In this document: positions 48,981 through 63,230 of the stretch, one piece after another | How positions within the stretch are numbered: position 1 is the first letter of the stretch | Layout of the letters: every line of letters starts with the position of its first letter | DNA from: Fratercula arctica | Lineage: Eukaryota > Chordata > Aves > Charadriiformes > Alcidae | NCBI GenBank assembly: GCA_947846985.1 | Contig: CANTUZ010000002.1 | Span: 62,955,749 to 63,019,748 of the forward strand | DNA: 64,000 bases | Direction: 5' to 3' | The notes under the pieces: generated by a model | The model's input: the letters and a program-made list of their open reading frames with translations, nothing else | Told to the model about the DNA's origin: nothing | Database searches by the model: none | Program-made: the position numbers and the translations under genes

Positions 48981-51900
48981 CTGTGTCTTTATGAATGATT
49001 CATCCTGCTTTTCTAATCTTTATCTTCAACACAGACTTTGAAGAAGCCTTGCATTCCCATGGAAACTGCAGTAAAGGTCCTGATGTTGCAGATACTTATA
49101 AGAGGGTTGAAGTGAGGTCACTGAGGTCTCTGATATGCAGAAGGTTATCACGTGCATATATACATGTGGATTTTGCCTAACAGGGTATAATTCATACTTC
49201 TGAAGATGTCTAGAAACAAACACCAATTAAAATACAATAGAGTTGTATTGTAAATCTCAGGTTTAATCCAGGACTGTGGTTTCTGGGCCCTCAAGAGTCT
49301 TTGACTTGTTGCGATTCATTTCTTCAGTGAAGAATTTACAGTCTTTTGAAAGTCTTATACACCCATCCTTAACTTCAGTGTGGTAGTGTTTTTAACTCAC
49401 ACTGATTGCCCTGCTACTGTGTAACATCAGTTCATACAACTTGTCAGTTGCTAACCTTGAGTGGCCTCAGAGCTAATTTGTAGGATGACTTCTTTTGCTT
49501 GAACTAAACAGTCTATAGGAGTCTTTGCCGATGTTGCTGTAGCTCACTTTGCAGTGAGGACAAAGACTTTCTCTTTCAGTGTTTGTCCTTAATGTGCTTT
49601 TTGCTTTTTGAGATTATTTTGGCAGACTGATAGCAGGTATTTTAAAGCTGGAATATGTTTTTCCTGCACACCTAAAAAAACTTTGATGATACACACCTGA
49701 AATTGTACACTTTTGTATAAAATTGTAGCCAGTTAAGAACCATGAAATGTCCTGGGATGTACTTCATATATAAACATGGCAAGATTAATGTATTTCATGT
49801 ATTCACTTTGTATATGTTAAGGCCTGTTTAAAAAAAAAAAAAAGAAAAATACATAGTAAATGTTACTTATGGCTCAGTGAACACATGCACCCTGTTCTGC
49901 TTTTATTTCTGATGTTTAAGGGCAACTTACTACTTTTGCAGTAGAAATTCAGGTTTTATATCTTCTGCCATCTTCATCTACCTCAGATGGACAGAGACCC
50001 ATTTGTGTGCTACTGTTAGAAACTAAGGAAATCTATCTTGAAGTAAAAGGCTGTTAATCTTCAAATTATTAAAAAAATTCTTGGTGGTATTTAATATATT
50101 CAACTTGAGTAGTAGAAAGCTTGGGGAAAAAAAGAGGTGGTTGTTTCAGCACTTTGTCCTTCAGCATGAAGGATCTGTTATCTACAGGAAAAATACCTGC
50201 TGCTTTTTGGTTACATTGTGAAGGGAAAAGAAGACCAGAGAACATCCAGGATCACCTTAAATTTTAAATCTCACTGCACATGCTTGTTCTCATGTGTTAG
50301 GCTTGTACTTGTCATCATCAGCCGCAGAGTAATCAACTGCTAAACACAGGAAGGAAGTTAACTGTGCTGTGGCTGTGTTGTCATGTGACATCAATGGAAG
50401 GAAAACAACAAGTCTGGTGGAATTTTGAAGCTGCTAAGGAGTTAAACAGTAGTCAACCCTCATTTATCTATAAGCAGAATACCTGGTTTGTTCAGGTGTC
50501 TAGTAGGGCTAAGGTGTGAGGTGTTGAGACTCCTGAGCTGGTACCAAAAAATCAGGTCTTACTAGCTGTGTCCAGTATTACATAAGTTCATTTGCACTCC
50601 AGGTATTCACAAAGATGATGTCATGAAAAACACTCACTCACTGGAAGGAATTGTCTTGCATGATTACTCATAGTATGGGTCACACTAGTGTACTTGCGAA
50701 TGACCACATGAAATACATTAGGTGGTTGCAGCAGGGTAAGTTGTGTAACAGATCAACTGCTGTTGCTTGTCTCTGTGGTTTGTTCAGTGATAGAGCAACC
50801 CTGTTTTAAGGCAGCTGACTGTACTGTTATTTTTGATTTCTCATTCTTATGTCATTAGCAAAAAAGAAAATTACACAAAAAGGGAAAAAGAACAAAATAA
50901 TCAAATGTGTCCTTTGTCCAGATAAACGCAGCATACTTGTTGCTTAACAACTGGTGGATTGTAGCTTATTTCATGTGACGTACATATAATAGAAAATAAT
51001 CTATTCCAGGCAAAATGGAATGGAAGTCTGCAGAACTCAAAAGTTTGCTGGAAATTCACATGCTTACCTAATGCTTACAAATGTTCGTATTATGTGGAAA
51101 GTAAGATGATGTAATGTGTTATTACTGTGCTAATGCTTTTCATTTAAATGAATGCTGTTCCCAGCAATGTTGTAGTCCTGGTTATCATTTCTCAAGGTGT
51201 TTGGCTAGGTTTCACAGTGAACCACCAAAAAATAGAGTCATAGAAATGTCAACAGATAATACTAGGTTCATATACAGTAATTCTGTGATTTCTTTAATTT
51301 CTGATGTCTGAAGTGAGCTTTGTTAAATACTTTGGTACCTGGTGCCTGCTTTCAGTTGTTAGAGGCATGTGTTCTAGTTCTGAACTACAGTGTGATTTGC
51401 ATAGTTCAGATGTTATCCTTCATACTCTAGTGGCAAATTATATGCCAGGGTTTTGATATTTTAAATGTAATAATTAAGAATGAAAACTTCCCCAAATAAC
51501 TCAAAATGTACTTGTTGAGACCATGTAACAATTGGAGCTAATAGGACCTAACATCTCTTGTAGAATGGTGTTTACAGAAAGCTCATAATTTATTTTGCTA
51601 TAACTGTGGGTTGTGAAAGCCTAATGTTTGTAGTTGTTCAAAAATATAAGCATTGATATGTATCAGTAGAATTTACCTGTTGCATGGGGTTTGTGCAGTG
51701 ATACTTGGTATTAGAGTTTTTCTAAATTGTTGCTAGTTCCTATGATTCTCTGTCCCAGGGTACTTCTGAATGGTTAGAACAAAAGTTCTTACAATATTTG
51801 GGCAGAGTTTTACAGGTTTCATCTTAATCTGCTCTTTTTCCCCACACACCTGTTAATTGAACTGCTTTACATATTTCATCCTGCAAATGAGTTTGAAAAT

Positions 51901-54705
51901 CCTGGATGAATCTGAAAGATTGACAATATTGACATTAACTTGAATTTTAATATAGCTTCTGTGATAAACCATTCTGAAGGTGGAATTGAATTTACTTTTG
52001 AGTGTTTATGTTTTAAACTACTGTTGCAAAGTGATAGTTACTTCTTCAAACATCTGTTGTTTGTCCATAAGCAATAAATTGTTTAGTCCAGGAACATAAA
52101 CTGTGTTTATGTTACTTCTTTTGTAGAAATATCATATTTAATGCTCTTCATCCTACTACTCAGGATATGATCACAGAAACTCCTAAAAGTTAAGCAACTG
52201 TGGGAGTGTGCAGGAGTGGATACTACTTGTTAATTGGCTGCATGTGTACTGGCACGCTTACACTTGATTGTGGAGAAAGCTCATAACATCATCCTGGTTC
52301 CTATGATGCTTTGTTTAAACCAGAGCCCCTGTCTTGTGATGGTTTTTTCTCCACTCTGTGGCACGCGTACAGAACTGGCAACCAAGTGGACGCACCATTG
52401 CACGTTAGTCTAACCCTCTTCTCTGCAGGACAGAAATTTTCTTTGCTGGAGATAGCAACCCAGTGAGATGTACTGGTTGTTACTGTGATACAACAAAATT
52501 ACAAATGTTACAGGTTCATCCCATACTTGCTAGAAAAGTCAGGAACTCTGAACAACCAAAAGTGGTATTCCTGATAAGTGTTTTATGTTACAGCTGCTAA
52601 TATATAGATGTTGAAGTGCGCTGGAAATGAGAACGCATTAAAATACACAGCCTTGTATGTTATGCTGATATATTCAAATGTTTATTCAAATACACCTCTG
52701 TTTTAGCATAAGGAGGAAAGGATCAAATGAGGTGCAAAGAAATCTCTGCAGAATTATAGTTAGGAGAATTGTCTGTACTATTATGCCATTCTTACAAATT
52801 GGATCAATTGTGTATGTCCTGTTGTTCTTTTTACAGGACACCTATTGCCCTCTTGTTTTGTACTGGCTTCACCTGCAATTCAAAGTGTTTGCCTCTTTTG
52901 CAAAGCAAAACTTCCTTTATTTTCATTAAAAAAAAAAAAAAAATGATGTCAGTGTCTTGCAGGACATACTGTTCTTTGTCATTAGGCTTTCCTGAATTGT
53001 GGTTTTGGACAGAGATTCACCATTGTTGTTTGGAACCACGTCACTGAGTAATTTTTAAGCTGAATATGAGATGCCATCTCTTAATTCTGATTCTTCTAAC
53101 AGGGTTGCTTGTGTGGCATCTTTGCACTTGGGATGTTGTATTTGTATAACAGTGGCTGGGTCTGTGTTTTCAAGACTCTCTCAAGTTATGAAGTACCACT
53201 AATTTTTGGAAAAAGAACCTAGCAGTGAATTTTTTTTTAACTTTTTCTCAATGTGTGTTCTATGCTTTTTGTTCACTTTTCACATTCCTGGATTGCATGC
53301 TGCTTTGTTTGATGAAGACTTTATTCATTCGTTAATATTGCTTGTTGGGACTGGCACCTGATTTAGGATAGGTGTAGATTCTGAGAATTTTTCCTGGGAC
53401 AAAGGTCAAAGTAGTTTGATACATAATTTTTGAAAAATGGCCTTGCCATATCTTAATGTTTTCAGAGCTTTTATGCAGGGTGTGTTGTCATTGTTATTTT
53501 AGTTTCTGTGGCTTTTGCTTTTCAGAGCAATCTTTGATTTAATGATGCAGGTAAACATATTACACGCATATAGAGCTGCTCACAATAGCAACTGTAAAGT
53601 ATGTTTATGTACAATGCTGCTTTCATTGGTGTCATACTTGGGAAGTAGTTTGTAGTACTTTGTCTGCAGACATAAATTTTGATGACATAGGAACTCTAGG
53701 TGATTTTAGTAAATAATTGCACTTCTTTGACTTGACATTGCTTAGAACTGTGTATTTGGAAAAAGTTGTCCTTATGTTTTTTTTTCTGCACTAGTAATAC
53801 TCTTTCACACTGAGACAGATTTATAGAGAGTCATAATCTTGAGTGTGATTATTCTTAGAGTAATTATCCTGATCTGAAGAATTTCAATCATCAGGCAAAA
53901 AAAGTTTGAGAACTTCAAATTGCTATTGCAGATGATGCTGTCTTTTGCAATGAGCACGTGTGACTGCATGTGCAGTAAAGTAAACTTTGTAAATGTATTT
54001 TTAAGGTTATTCATGCTTATGCTGCTATTTTTGACCTATATTTGCATGCCTTCCTGTTTTATATGTGTAGTATCTAAATACAGTGATTTGTGTTGCTTGG
54101 GCAGGCATTTGGATTGCTAAGAACAGGGAGAGAAGACAATTGATTGGGCTACAATGTCAATAACAATACCCAGTGACAGTGATAAAATGGTCCCGTTATT
54201 GTGATCAATGACGTACCCTACTAATTAAAATTAGGATTCAGGTGAATGTAGATGTGATGTTTCCTCAGGTCCTGCTGTGTATTTAGGTATTTCTGGTACT
54301 TAGTTTTTGTTAAATACAGACTCACTCATCTTGTCATGAGTTGAAAGAGATCTTATATTAAGATATGCATAGCACTTTGTGAAGTGAGCAATAAGGGCAA
54401 TAAGGAATGGGTGCCTTTTCTCATGAAAGATTCTTTATGCAGATCTTCTGAATTTTCTTCGTCTGTATATAGATCTGTAAGAACGCGTGAGCTAGGAGAA
54501 AGAGAACGCAAATAGCGTTCAGAATATTTGCTTTATGTAAGTGTCTGGTGAAACCTGTAGTCTTAATATCTGTGATTTAAGCGATTTTTTGATAAGCTAC
54601 TGATGAAAGGGTAGCCTTGGTAATAACTATGTCGTCTGCTTTTAGACCTTTATCTCAACAGATGTAAAGGTTTTTCCCTTAGTTCTGCATGGCAGAAGAT
54701 GCCAG

Positions 54706-54734
54706 CTTTTTTATTTTATTATTTTATTTTATTG
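54706..54734. repeat. (ATTTT)n simple repeat
   Basis: T-rich pentamer/tetramer units (TTTTATTTTATTATTTTATT and so on) form a short simple repeat. Confidence 0.8.
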
Positions 54735-57700
54735 TAATAGTTGATCAAAAATGCTGCCTAGTGTTTTTCCAGAATATCTCTCTGTATCATTTGTAGAAGG
54801 CTGGGGGCAACTTCATTTATTTGATCTTATTGCAGTAAATATTATTCATCTCAGTGACACACTCAGTAATAAACTTGCCTGCATACAGTAGAAGTACTTT
54901 TTCCTTCTATTTTGTTCTCCAATGGGTAAACGTACACTGTGTTGGGAGGGTTGTAATAGGTTTTTTAAAGATCCTGTTACGGAAGGACACAAAAGCTAAC
55001 TATTGAAACCAGATATAATTCAGCTCTACAAATCTTCAGCTTCCTTAAAAGCTATCCAGATGTTGGGTTTTGGATTTTCTTATTTTGTTATAACTGTTGG
55101 AATACTGTTGTTAGTGTCATCTTCCATGTAGACATTTGACACACTTTTCCCTGATAATGCATATAAATTTGTAATAGGATTATTTTGTGTGCATATATGT
55201 ATTTTTTTTAGGCCAAGACTTGAATTCAGAGACTTCCCAAATAATACTGATTACGGGTGCACTTGCATTAAAGGCACAACTAAAGCTAAACAGGGACAAA
55301 TAGTGGCAAGCTCTAATTAATACTAAAAACTTCTGAAATAGCTTTTCTGTGTTTTGGAGGAAGAGGTTAAAGGAAATTCTTTAAATTTCATGCACTTAGC
55401 TGTAGAAGATTTTTCCATTTTTCACTTCTGTTGTAATCTAGGAACAATATGATTGCTCTGTAGTTTAACTGAATTTACTGCTGTGTAAAGCATGGAGGTG
55501 TTTGAAATTACAGGCAAAAAAGTAATTTCCAATATTTAGAAATGCAGAAGAATATTTGGAAAAAAAAAAGTATTTGTAATTTGATTTTTCTTGTTTAGCT
55601 TCTAGCAAAGCAGTCTGTTTTATGGAGATGCTGAGTATTTGACTAAGAGAAGCAGTTATATGAAAACACATCATACACTTATAAATATGGTTATGGATGA
55701 ATGTACATTTCTTAATACTTGTTTTCCTACTGCTGTGCAGTTTCCTGGGATTTTTTTCTTTGTTACAGGACAGAATATGAACAGTTATGTCAGTGATACA
55801 GGCAGCCTACAGCAGTTGCTGCTTTAGTGGTTTGTCCTTCAAGAAACAGTTCTTGCTCTTTATATAAATATGCCTTTCCCTGTCTTCATTACTCTTCCTA
55901 CTGCATCTCTACAATTTGGCTGTCTCCTTTATCTTCAGACTGGAAAGGTGTTCACCTAGGTTAACCCTTGGAGGAATTACTGGAGGTAGAGCAGGATATG
56001 GCTGAGATAGATTGTGCTGCTTACTCCCTCAGTCTTTCCTCTGCCCATGACCAGAAGCGGAGGGAGTCCTGTGCCTGGCAGCAGCCACTGGGCCAAATCA
56101 CCATTGCTTGATGGCATGGGACATGGTCATAGTGGCAAGTGATGGTAGCTCAACTGCCAGTAACTGGCCTTTCTCACCTTTTCTACTCAGATGCTCAGCT
56201 GGAACTTTTTCCACTGCTGCCTCTCTTCCATGGTACTCTGCATCCCACAGCCATCTCCTACATCCAATTCCTGTATGGACTTCTGGCTGTGTGTTCCTTT
56301 TCCTTCCCTCACTAGGTTTGAGAAATACTGCTTTAAGACATCAGTTTTGTTTTTCCTTCTTGTGAATTATGGTACGTAGCACAAGTGATAGGTGACAAGG
56401 AAGTACTATTTATGCAGTGTCTGACACAGTGCTTCTGTCCTACCTGGGTCTTTTAAGCAGGCAGATAGAAAAATTCACCATAGATACTGCTTCTGCATTT
56501 GTCAAGTGAGTAAAATCAGAAAAACATGCAGTCATGACTGCCGTGCCCCTTGCACCTTCTTGCTGCACCCTTGAACATTGTTCTTTTAGAACAATGGAAA
56601 GCTGGCAGAAAATACAGAAATAATTATGGATCTAAGTAGGTAGCCAGATTAGATTTAAATGAATTAAAAAGGTTTCCATTACCAGTTATGGCACCCACGG
56701 AACTCTGCAGCTGCATCTACTCTGGCAAACAGCCATCAAAGTGGAATAATGTAGCTACAGGTGACTTGAGGCATCACTTTCACAGCAGATGTTTATATCA
56801 AAATTTCATTTAAAAGTATTTATTGTACATGGCTTCCTTTCACTTAAATCTGTTAAATGATAATAGTAGTCAGATTTAGTTGAAAGTTGTTTAATATTAA
56901 TGTTCCTTTTTCCTTAGGAAACCATATTTTTGTCAAGATAGTTGTCTTCATATCTGATTTAGTAGCACTCATGCTGAGAGTTTTGATATCTTCACTGTGG
57001 CTTTTTTATTCATGTTGCTTTCAGTGCTTCCCTATTTTAATAAAAGTTTCTAGGATTATACTTAATTGATTTGTCACTCAAGGAAAATCAGCACTTCAAG
57101 CAATTAAGTGCAGAAAAATACTTGGTAACAAAGACGTAAAGATTTTTGTCCTTATCCTAGTTATGAAAAATCCATTATTCATTATCTTATTGTTTTTAAA
57201 TACTGAAGTACAATTTTCCAACACAATAGCAAAATTGCTTTTGAAACAGAGTAAATTGCTTGCCAGTTCAGAGGCTGTATTTTGAAGTCAGCATTACTAA
57301 ATATGATGGTGCTTATGCTCGTTATCTTCACTACTTGGTGAAGCTCCATATTTAAAAGTGCAAACCTAGGTACTGATTATGAAAAAAAAAATATTTGTTT
57401 ATAATATAATGGCAAAAAAAACCTTAAAGAAATTATGCTTAGGACATCAATGTATTCTGCAAATATTACCCTATTTACAAGGGTAGATTTAAATACTGTG
57501 CATGTCTGTGAATGTGATTCTCGTCCAAGTCTTTCTCTTGTAATTCTCTTGCATTAACATGTTACTTCAAGAGAGAACTTTAACCATGTTTGCTCCGTTA
57601 CTTTTGTATATAAAGGATATTATTTTCTGAATCAGACACTTGTTAACTTTGTACAGAAGGGGATCTGTTAACTTTGCAATATCCCGCTGTATGCTCCAGT

Positions 57701-59044
57701 ACAGCTAGCAGATTGTGATTTCACTGGATGGTGTTACAAATATGCTATTATTTGTTTGGATATCTAAAAGCAAAACACAATGCAGCAAAAAGCTGTATAT
57801 TAAAACTGTGATAATGTAATTTGCAAATTTAACCACGAGAGATTATAAAAGCATTGCATGTGAATCTGTTTAAACACAGGCCTGTCTGACTGGGAGTCTT
57901 GGCATAAAGCAATGTCTTAAGTTTTTTCTAAGCAGTGTTTTTATTGTCTAGTATTCAAATCGGTCTAGTCTGAGAGTAATCAATATAATTTAGTATAATA
58001 TACGTGTTAACATATAATAACTGCTCTGTTTTGTGAAGATAATTTTTTGTAGAGTGTTTTTTCTTAATGACCATTAATATAAATGAGAATGGAAAACATA
58101 TTGCCAGATTGCAAAAAGCTGCATCTAATGTTTAGTTTAATGTGGCAAACAACATTGTTTGTGAAGATTGGTTTTCATTTTTGTTTTAAAGTTTATTTTC
58201 CTTTTTTTAAGTGGGTACTGGTGGTAATAATTCTGAAAGCGTTTTCCATGCCATATTTTCACAAAAATAACTTTCAGGGAACTCATAACTTTGAATAAAT
58301 TTATGCAGTTTTTTAGTTTGAAACTTTTGTTGTGTGTTCTGCTGTGTAGTTTTGCTTTTACATCATGTGAAACAGATGAAGATTTTTCTTCATAAGGTCT
58401 AACATGCTTAAGGTTGCAGTACTCAGTTGACTTGCAGCCAGGGGATACAGAGGGTGTGTGTTTATTATTTTTCCTAGTTATGCATTGTTTTCTAATCTGG
58501 TCTGAACACATTGTTAACATCCCTTAATGATGTCTTATACCAAGTGATTCAAAGGAGGTGCAGAAATCAGGGCATCACCTGCCAACCAAAAGAGGAAGTA
58601 TCTAGCTAGTCATTACTGGTTAACCAATAGCGGGTTTTAGTGGTGTTTTTTTTTTTTTTATTCTTCCTTATTACATCTTCCTTCTTAACTGTGTTGATAC
58701 CAATTTATCACATAGCTAGTGTAAAGTATGTGGTATACCTTTTCAATAGAAATCCCTCCCTCCCCCCTTCCTTTCCCGATATCCAAAAAGGTTAATAAAT
58801 GCTTTAATATCCTGTATAGAACAGGGCACAACATGGAAATCTAGGGGAAAAGGAAATTATTTCAGGGTTTTTTTGTATTAAATATACAGTAAGTTGAGAA
58901 AATGCAAATCCAGTGATGGTGCCTTTCATGCTTAGTCCTGGTGTTTGTAGTGTTACTTTCTTTTTAAAATACTGGATTTTGTCTGCCAAGATTTTGGAGT
59001 GAATACTGCTCAGGGTGCTGTTCTGTGTCAGCAGAACTGTCTTC

Positions 59045-61565
59045 TGCTCAAGCAGGGCCATGTAGAGCTGGTTGCTCAGGATCGTGTCCAGACAGCTTTT
59101 AAACATCTCTGAGGGTGGAGATCCCACAACCTCCCTGGACAACTTTGCCAGTGCTCAGTCATACTCATGGTAAAAAAGTGTTCCCTGATGTTCAGATGGC
59201 ACCTCCTGTGTTTCAGTTTTTGCCCATTGTCTCTCATCCTATGACTGGGTACCACTGAAGAGAGCCTGGCTCAGTCTTCTCTGCAGCCTCCCTTCCAGGT
59301 ATTTATAGACATTAATAAGATTCTGCCCATGCCCTGTCTTCTCCAGGCTGAACAGTCGTAGCCCTCTCAGCCTTCCCTCACAGGAGAGATGCTCCAGTCC
59401 CTTATTCATCTTCACCACCCTTCAGTGGACTCTCTCCAGTATGTCCATGCCTCTTTTGCATTGAGGAACCCAGAACTGGACACAAGACTCCAGGTGTGAC
59501 CTCACCAGTGCTAGGCAGAGAGGAAGGATCTCTTCCCTTTACCTGCTGGCAACACTTTGCCTAACGCAGCCCAGGAAAGCAGTAGCTTTCTTTGTGGCAA
59601 GGGCACATCACTGGGCTTATGTTCAACCTGGTGTCCACCAGGATCCCCTGGTTCTTTTCTACCAAGCTCCTTTCCAGCTGGGTGGCTCCCAGTGTGGGGT
59701 TGTTCCTTGCTGGGTGCAGGACTTTGCAGTTTGCCTTGCTGAGCTTCCTGAGGTTCCTGTCAACCCATTTCCTCCAGTCTGTCAAGTTTATGCTGGATGG
59801 CCGCATGCTCATTTAGCCTATCAGACACTCCCTTGAGTTTTATGTCATCTGCGAACTTGCTGAGGATGCGCTCTGCCCCATCATCTAAATCACTAACAAA
59901 GATGTTAAACAGGACTGCATCCAGTATGGACCCCTGAGATACACTGCTAGTTACTGACCTCCCAACTAGACTTTGCACCACTGATGACCACCCTCTGGGC
60001 CTGGCTGTTCAGCCCATTTTCAGTCCACATCACTGTCTGCTCATCCAGCTGCTGCATCAACAGCTTGTCTATGAGGATTTTATGGGAGACAGTATCAAAA
60101 GCCTTACTGAAGTTCAAGTAGACACTATTTACTGTTCCCCCCTCATCTACCAGGCCAGTTACTTCATTGTAGAAATTTATCAAATTGGTCAAGCATGACT
60201 TCCCCCTGGTGAAACCATGCTGACTACTCCTGATGATTTTCTTGTCTTTTGTGTGCCTGGAAATGGTTTCCAGGATGAGCTGCTCCGTGACCTTCCCAGG
60301 GATCGTGGTGAGACTGACAGACCTGTAGTTACCTGGATGGTCCTCCTTGCTCTTCTTGAAGATAGGAGTGGCATTTGCTTTCCTCCAGTCATTTTTCCCA
60401 GTTGCCATGATTGATCAAAGATTATCAAAAGTGGCCTTGTGATGACATCTGCCCAGCTCCCTCAGAACTCACAGGTGCATCCCCTCAGAGCCCATAGGCT
60501 TATATATATCCAGTTTGTTTAAGTGTTCCCTGACCTTATCCTCATCTTCCTTGCTCCAGCCCTTCCCCCTGCTCTCTGAGACCTGGGACTCCTGAAAGCC
60601 AGTCTTTTTAAGTAAAGACTGAGGCAAAGAAGGCATTCAGTACCTCAGCCTTGTGTCTTGTGTAACCAGGTCCCCTGTCTTATTCAGCCATGAGCCCACA
60701 TTTTCCCTAGTCTTCCTCTTGTCACCTGTGTACTTACAGAGTTCTTATATTTGACATCCCTGGCCAGATTCAATTCCACTTGGGCTATAGCTTTCCTAGT
60801 TTTCTCCCTGGATGCTTGGACAATGTTTTTGTATTCCTCCCAGGTTACCTGTTCTTACTTTGTGTGCTTCTTTTCTGTGTCTGAGTTTGGACAGGAGCTC
60901 CTCCTCGTGTTTTTGCCCGACTTCTTATTCATTGGGATGAAAATCTCTTGAGATTGGAGGAGCTGATCCTTGAATATTAACCAGTTTTTTTGGGCCCCTG
61001 TTCCCTCCACAATATTATCTCATGAGACTCTTCCAAGCAGTCCTTGAAAAGGCCAAATCTGTTCTCCTGAAGTCCAGGGTTGTGAGTTTGCTTGCCACCC
61101 TTGTCCCTGCCCTCAGGAACTGAACTCCACCATCTCGTGGTCACTGCAGCCAAAGCTGTGTTTGACCTTCACATCCCCAGTGAGCCCCTCCTTGCTTGGT
61201 GAGCATGAGGTCCAGCAGAGCACCGCTCCTTATTGGCTCCTCTGATTACTTGGAGGATGAAGTTGTTGCAAAGCACTGCAGGACGCACCAGGATTGCTCA
61301 TGTCCTTTTGTGTTGTCCCTACAGCAGATAGCAGGATGGGGGAAATCCCTCATGAACACCAGGGCCTGCGAATGTGAGGGTGCTCCTATTTGTCTGTAAA
61401 GAGCCTCATCTGCATCCTTGCTGTTCAGGTGGTCTGTAGCAGCCACCCACTATAATGTTCCCTTTACTGGTCCTCCCTTTAGTCCTAACCCAGAAGTTCA
61501 CAGTTTGCTCCTCATCTGTCCCCAGGTAGAGCTCCATGTGTTCCAGCTGCTCTCTCACATAAAGG
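59045..61565 (-). mobile_element. CR1 LINE, long degenerate copy (endonuclease part to 3' UTR), antisense in ATP9B intron 1
   Basis: On the minus strand the 61565-61000 part shows endonuclease-type remains (EQLEHMELYLGTDEEQTVNF, then IIVGGCYRPP) with stops. RT fragments follow in two frames. 60408-59947 holds PGNYRSVSLT, SSQHGFTRGKSCLTNLINFY and the palm motif LNFSKAFDTVSH. 59981-59760 holds QGSILDAVLFNIFVSDLDDG and the catalytic KFADDIKLKG box. The two frames differ, so there is a frameshift between motifs, and other stops are present. The plus-strand 59100-59520 part is typical CR1 ORF2 end and 3' UTR in reverse (CTTCTCCAGGCTGAACAG, GACACAAGACTCCAGGTG). Both ends are cut: about 2.5 kb remains of a normal ~4.5 kb, and the copy cannot move. 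Confidence 0.92.
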
Positions 61566-63056
61566 GAATGCATTTTTGGTTTTGTTAATTACTATTTTTA
61601 TATAGATTGGTTTTGGGTTGCTGAGGGGAAAATGGGACAGTCCTAGGACACACATTGTAAGACATGACTATACAGTACAGCTTCATAAAAGTCAAACTTA
61701 CTAATTTTGTGCCAAACACTCGTATTTTTTTTGTGACTCAGTCCTTTTTCTTGTGTGTGTTGTTGGGTTTTTTTGTTCTTGGGTTTCCCCACCCCTGCTC
61801 TAGGAATTATTCTTTACTGCTCCCAGTGCAAGAATAACTTCAAGGTAGATATATGACATATAGAATAGATTAATGGTAGTCTACTAGTCTTTCAAACCAT
61901 AAAGTATTTGAGAAATTTTAAAAATACTTACGCAGAATATATTTTGATTTATTTTGGTCAGATACTTTTTTTTTTTCATCAGCTGTTCCTATTTAAAGAC
62001 TGCTTAACTACCATTATCAATAGTGTCATGTAATGTGTTTATATATTTAGTTTTTTTTCTTCTCTCTTGCTTGATACATTTTTCACATATTTTGTAAGCG
62101 TTTGTGCAGCCAGCTTTTCTGACTGTTTTGTTTATCTTCTGTATTGTGAGTTTTTATTGATTAGGGTTATTGTATGTGTTATTGCATACAAGCAGCTGAT
62201 CTTTGCTTGACTATAATGTTTAATTCCTTTCAAATTTTTCTTCTAATTAATATACTTAGTAGTCCTTTTAATAGTCTGTGAAAGGAAACTTGAGTAATAG
62301 TGCAGTTTCTTACAATCATCTTCCCAATGGTATAAAAATATGAACTGAATAAGTCACTCAATCTACATGCACTTAGGGGAATTTTCTGATCAAATATTCC
62401 AGTGTTTTGTCTTGGTATAAAAAGCATCCCAGAAATGCAAAATTGAAGTGGAGAATAGTTTCTGGAGAGGAAAGGACTATTGTTAGCTTGATGTTGTTTC
62501 CATAGGTCCCACAAGCAAATCTGTTTTGACTTGCTGAATGTTTTTGTGTAGAATTATAAAAGTAACTATAATGTTTTAGTAATTAAAACTAAGATACTGA
62601 TGAGTTGTGTAGAAAGTGTGACTCAGAGGCCTGTGCACACAGGAACAGACATCAGGAAAGCAAGTTGAAGAAGCTCAGTGGAAATCTAAAGTCTGTACTT
62701 CCATGAAAACTCAGTCATTTGCATCTGCTATAAACTTTGCCAAGTAAATTCTGTTTAACAAAATCTTACACAGAATCATTTGAAAAGTATGAAGCTGCAG
62801 CTCTGTATGTATGAATTTTATAAGAAACAATAATTTCCCTAGAATAATTGCAGACCCTTTTTCTGTATTACACATTTTAAACTCAAATTAGAATTTCTTG
62901 TTGATGTGTTAGCACAAATACATGAGATGTTTAGATGAAAATATCTCTCTAATAAAATTCCATATGGCAAAAATTAACTTCTTACTTTAGGAGATTCACG
63001 GTAATGAAAAATGATATACTGGCTATTTATTTAGTGTTTTTATTTCATGTTGCCAG
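61566..63056 (+). other. ATP9B: ATP9B intron 1, 3' part
   Basis: AT-rich sequence between the CR1 copy and exon 2, ending TTTATTTCATGTTGCCAG|G. A T-rich stretch (about 63025-63050) serves as polypyrimidine tract. No other feature was seen. Confidence 0.75.
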
Positions 63057-63230
63057 GTACCAAGTGGAAGATGAGTCCTCTCATTTGGATGAAATGCCAT
63101 TAATGATGTCAGAAGAAGGCTTTGAAAATGATGAGAGTGATTACCATACTCTACCAAGAGCCAGAATTTCTCAAAGAAGAAGAGGCTTAGAATGGTTTAT
63201 CTGCGGTGGCTGGAAGTTCCTTTGCACTAG
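63057..63230 (+). CDS. ATP9B: ATP9B, coding exon 2 (gene continues beyond window)
   Basis: The exon begins with the G that completes the split Arg codon from exon 1. It then encodes [40 protein letters not shown] and [17 protein letters not shown], and ends ACTAG|GTTTGT at 63230/63231 in phase 2. The acidic [18 protein letters not shown] and the HTLPRARI stretch are strongly conserved in vertebrate ATP9B, and distinguish it from ATP9A, whose N-terminus is shorter and different. The region is cytosolic, ahead of the first membrane helix. LDEMPLM and [12 protein letters not shown] contain acidic/dileucine-like features that could take part in Golgi-endosome sorting, which is inference. The catalytic DKTGT loop and the rest of the ATPase lie to the right of the window. 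Reading frame and splice phases agree with exon 1. Confidence 0.95.

Larger units (their letters stand above)
47331..59044 (+). other. ATP9B: ATP9B intron 1, main AT-rich part
   Basis: About 11.7 kb without a recognisable exon. It contains a hairpin with repeated ACTACAACTC strings (48925-48980), A runs (49829-49845, 52927-52943), an (ATTTT)n tract (54706-54734) and a 12-base T run near 58648. No repeat family could be named in most of it. Short frames are judged chance. Confidence 0.6.

Noticed and set aside
59760..60408. Reverse-transcriptase-like frames as a host gene
   Set aside because: They are parts of a degenerate CR1 with a frameshift between the palm motif and the FADD box, and CR1 sequence on both sides.
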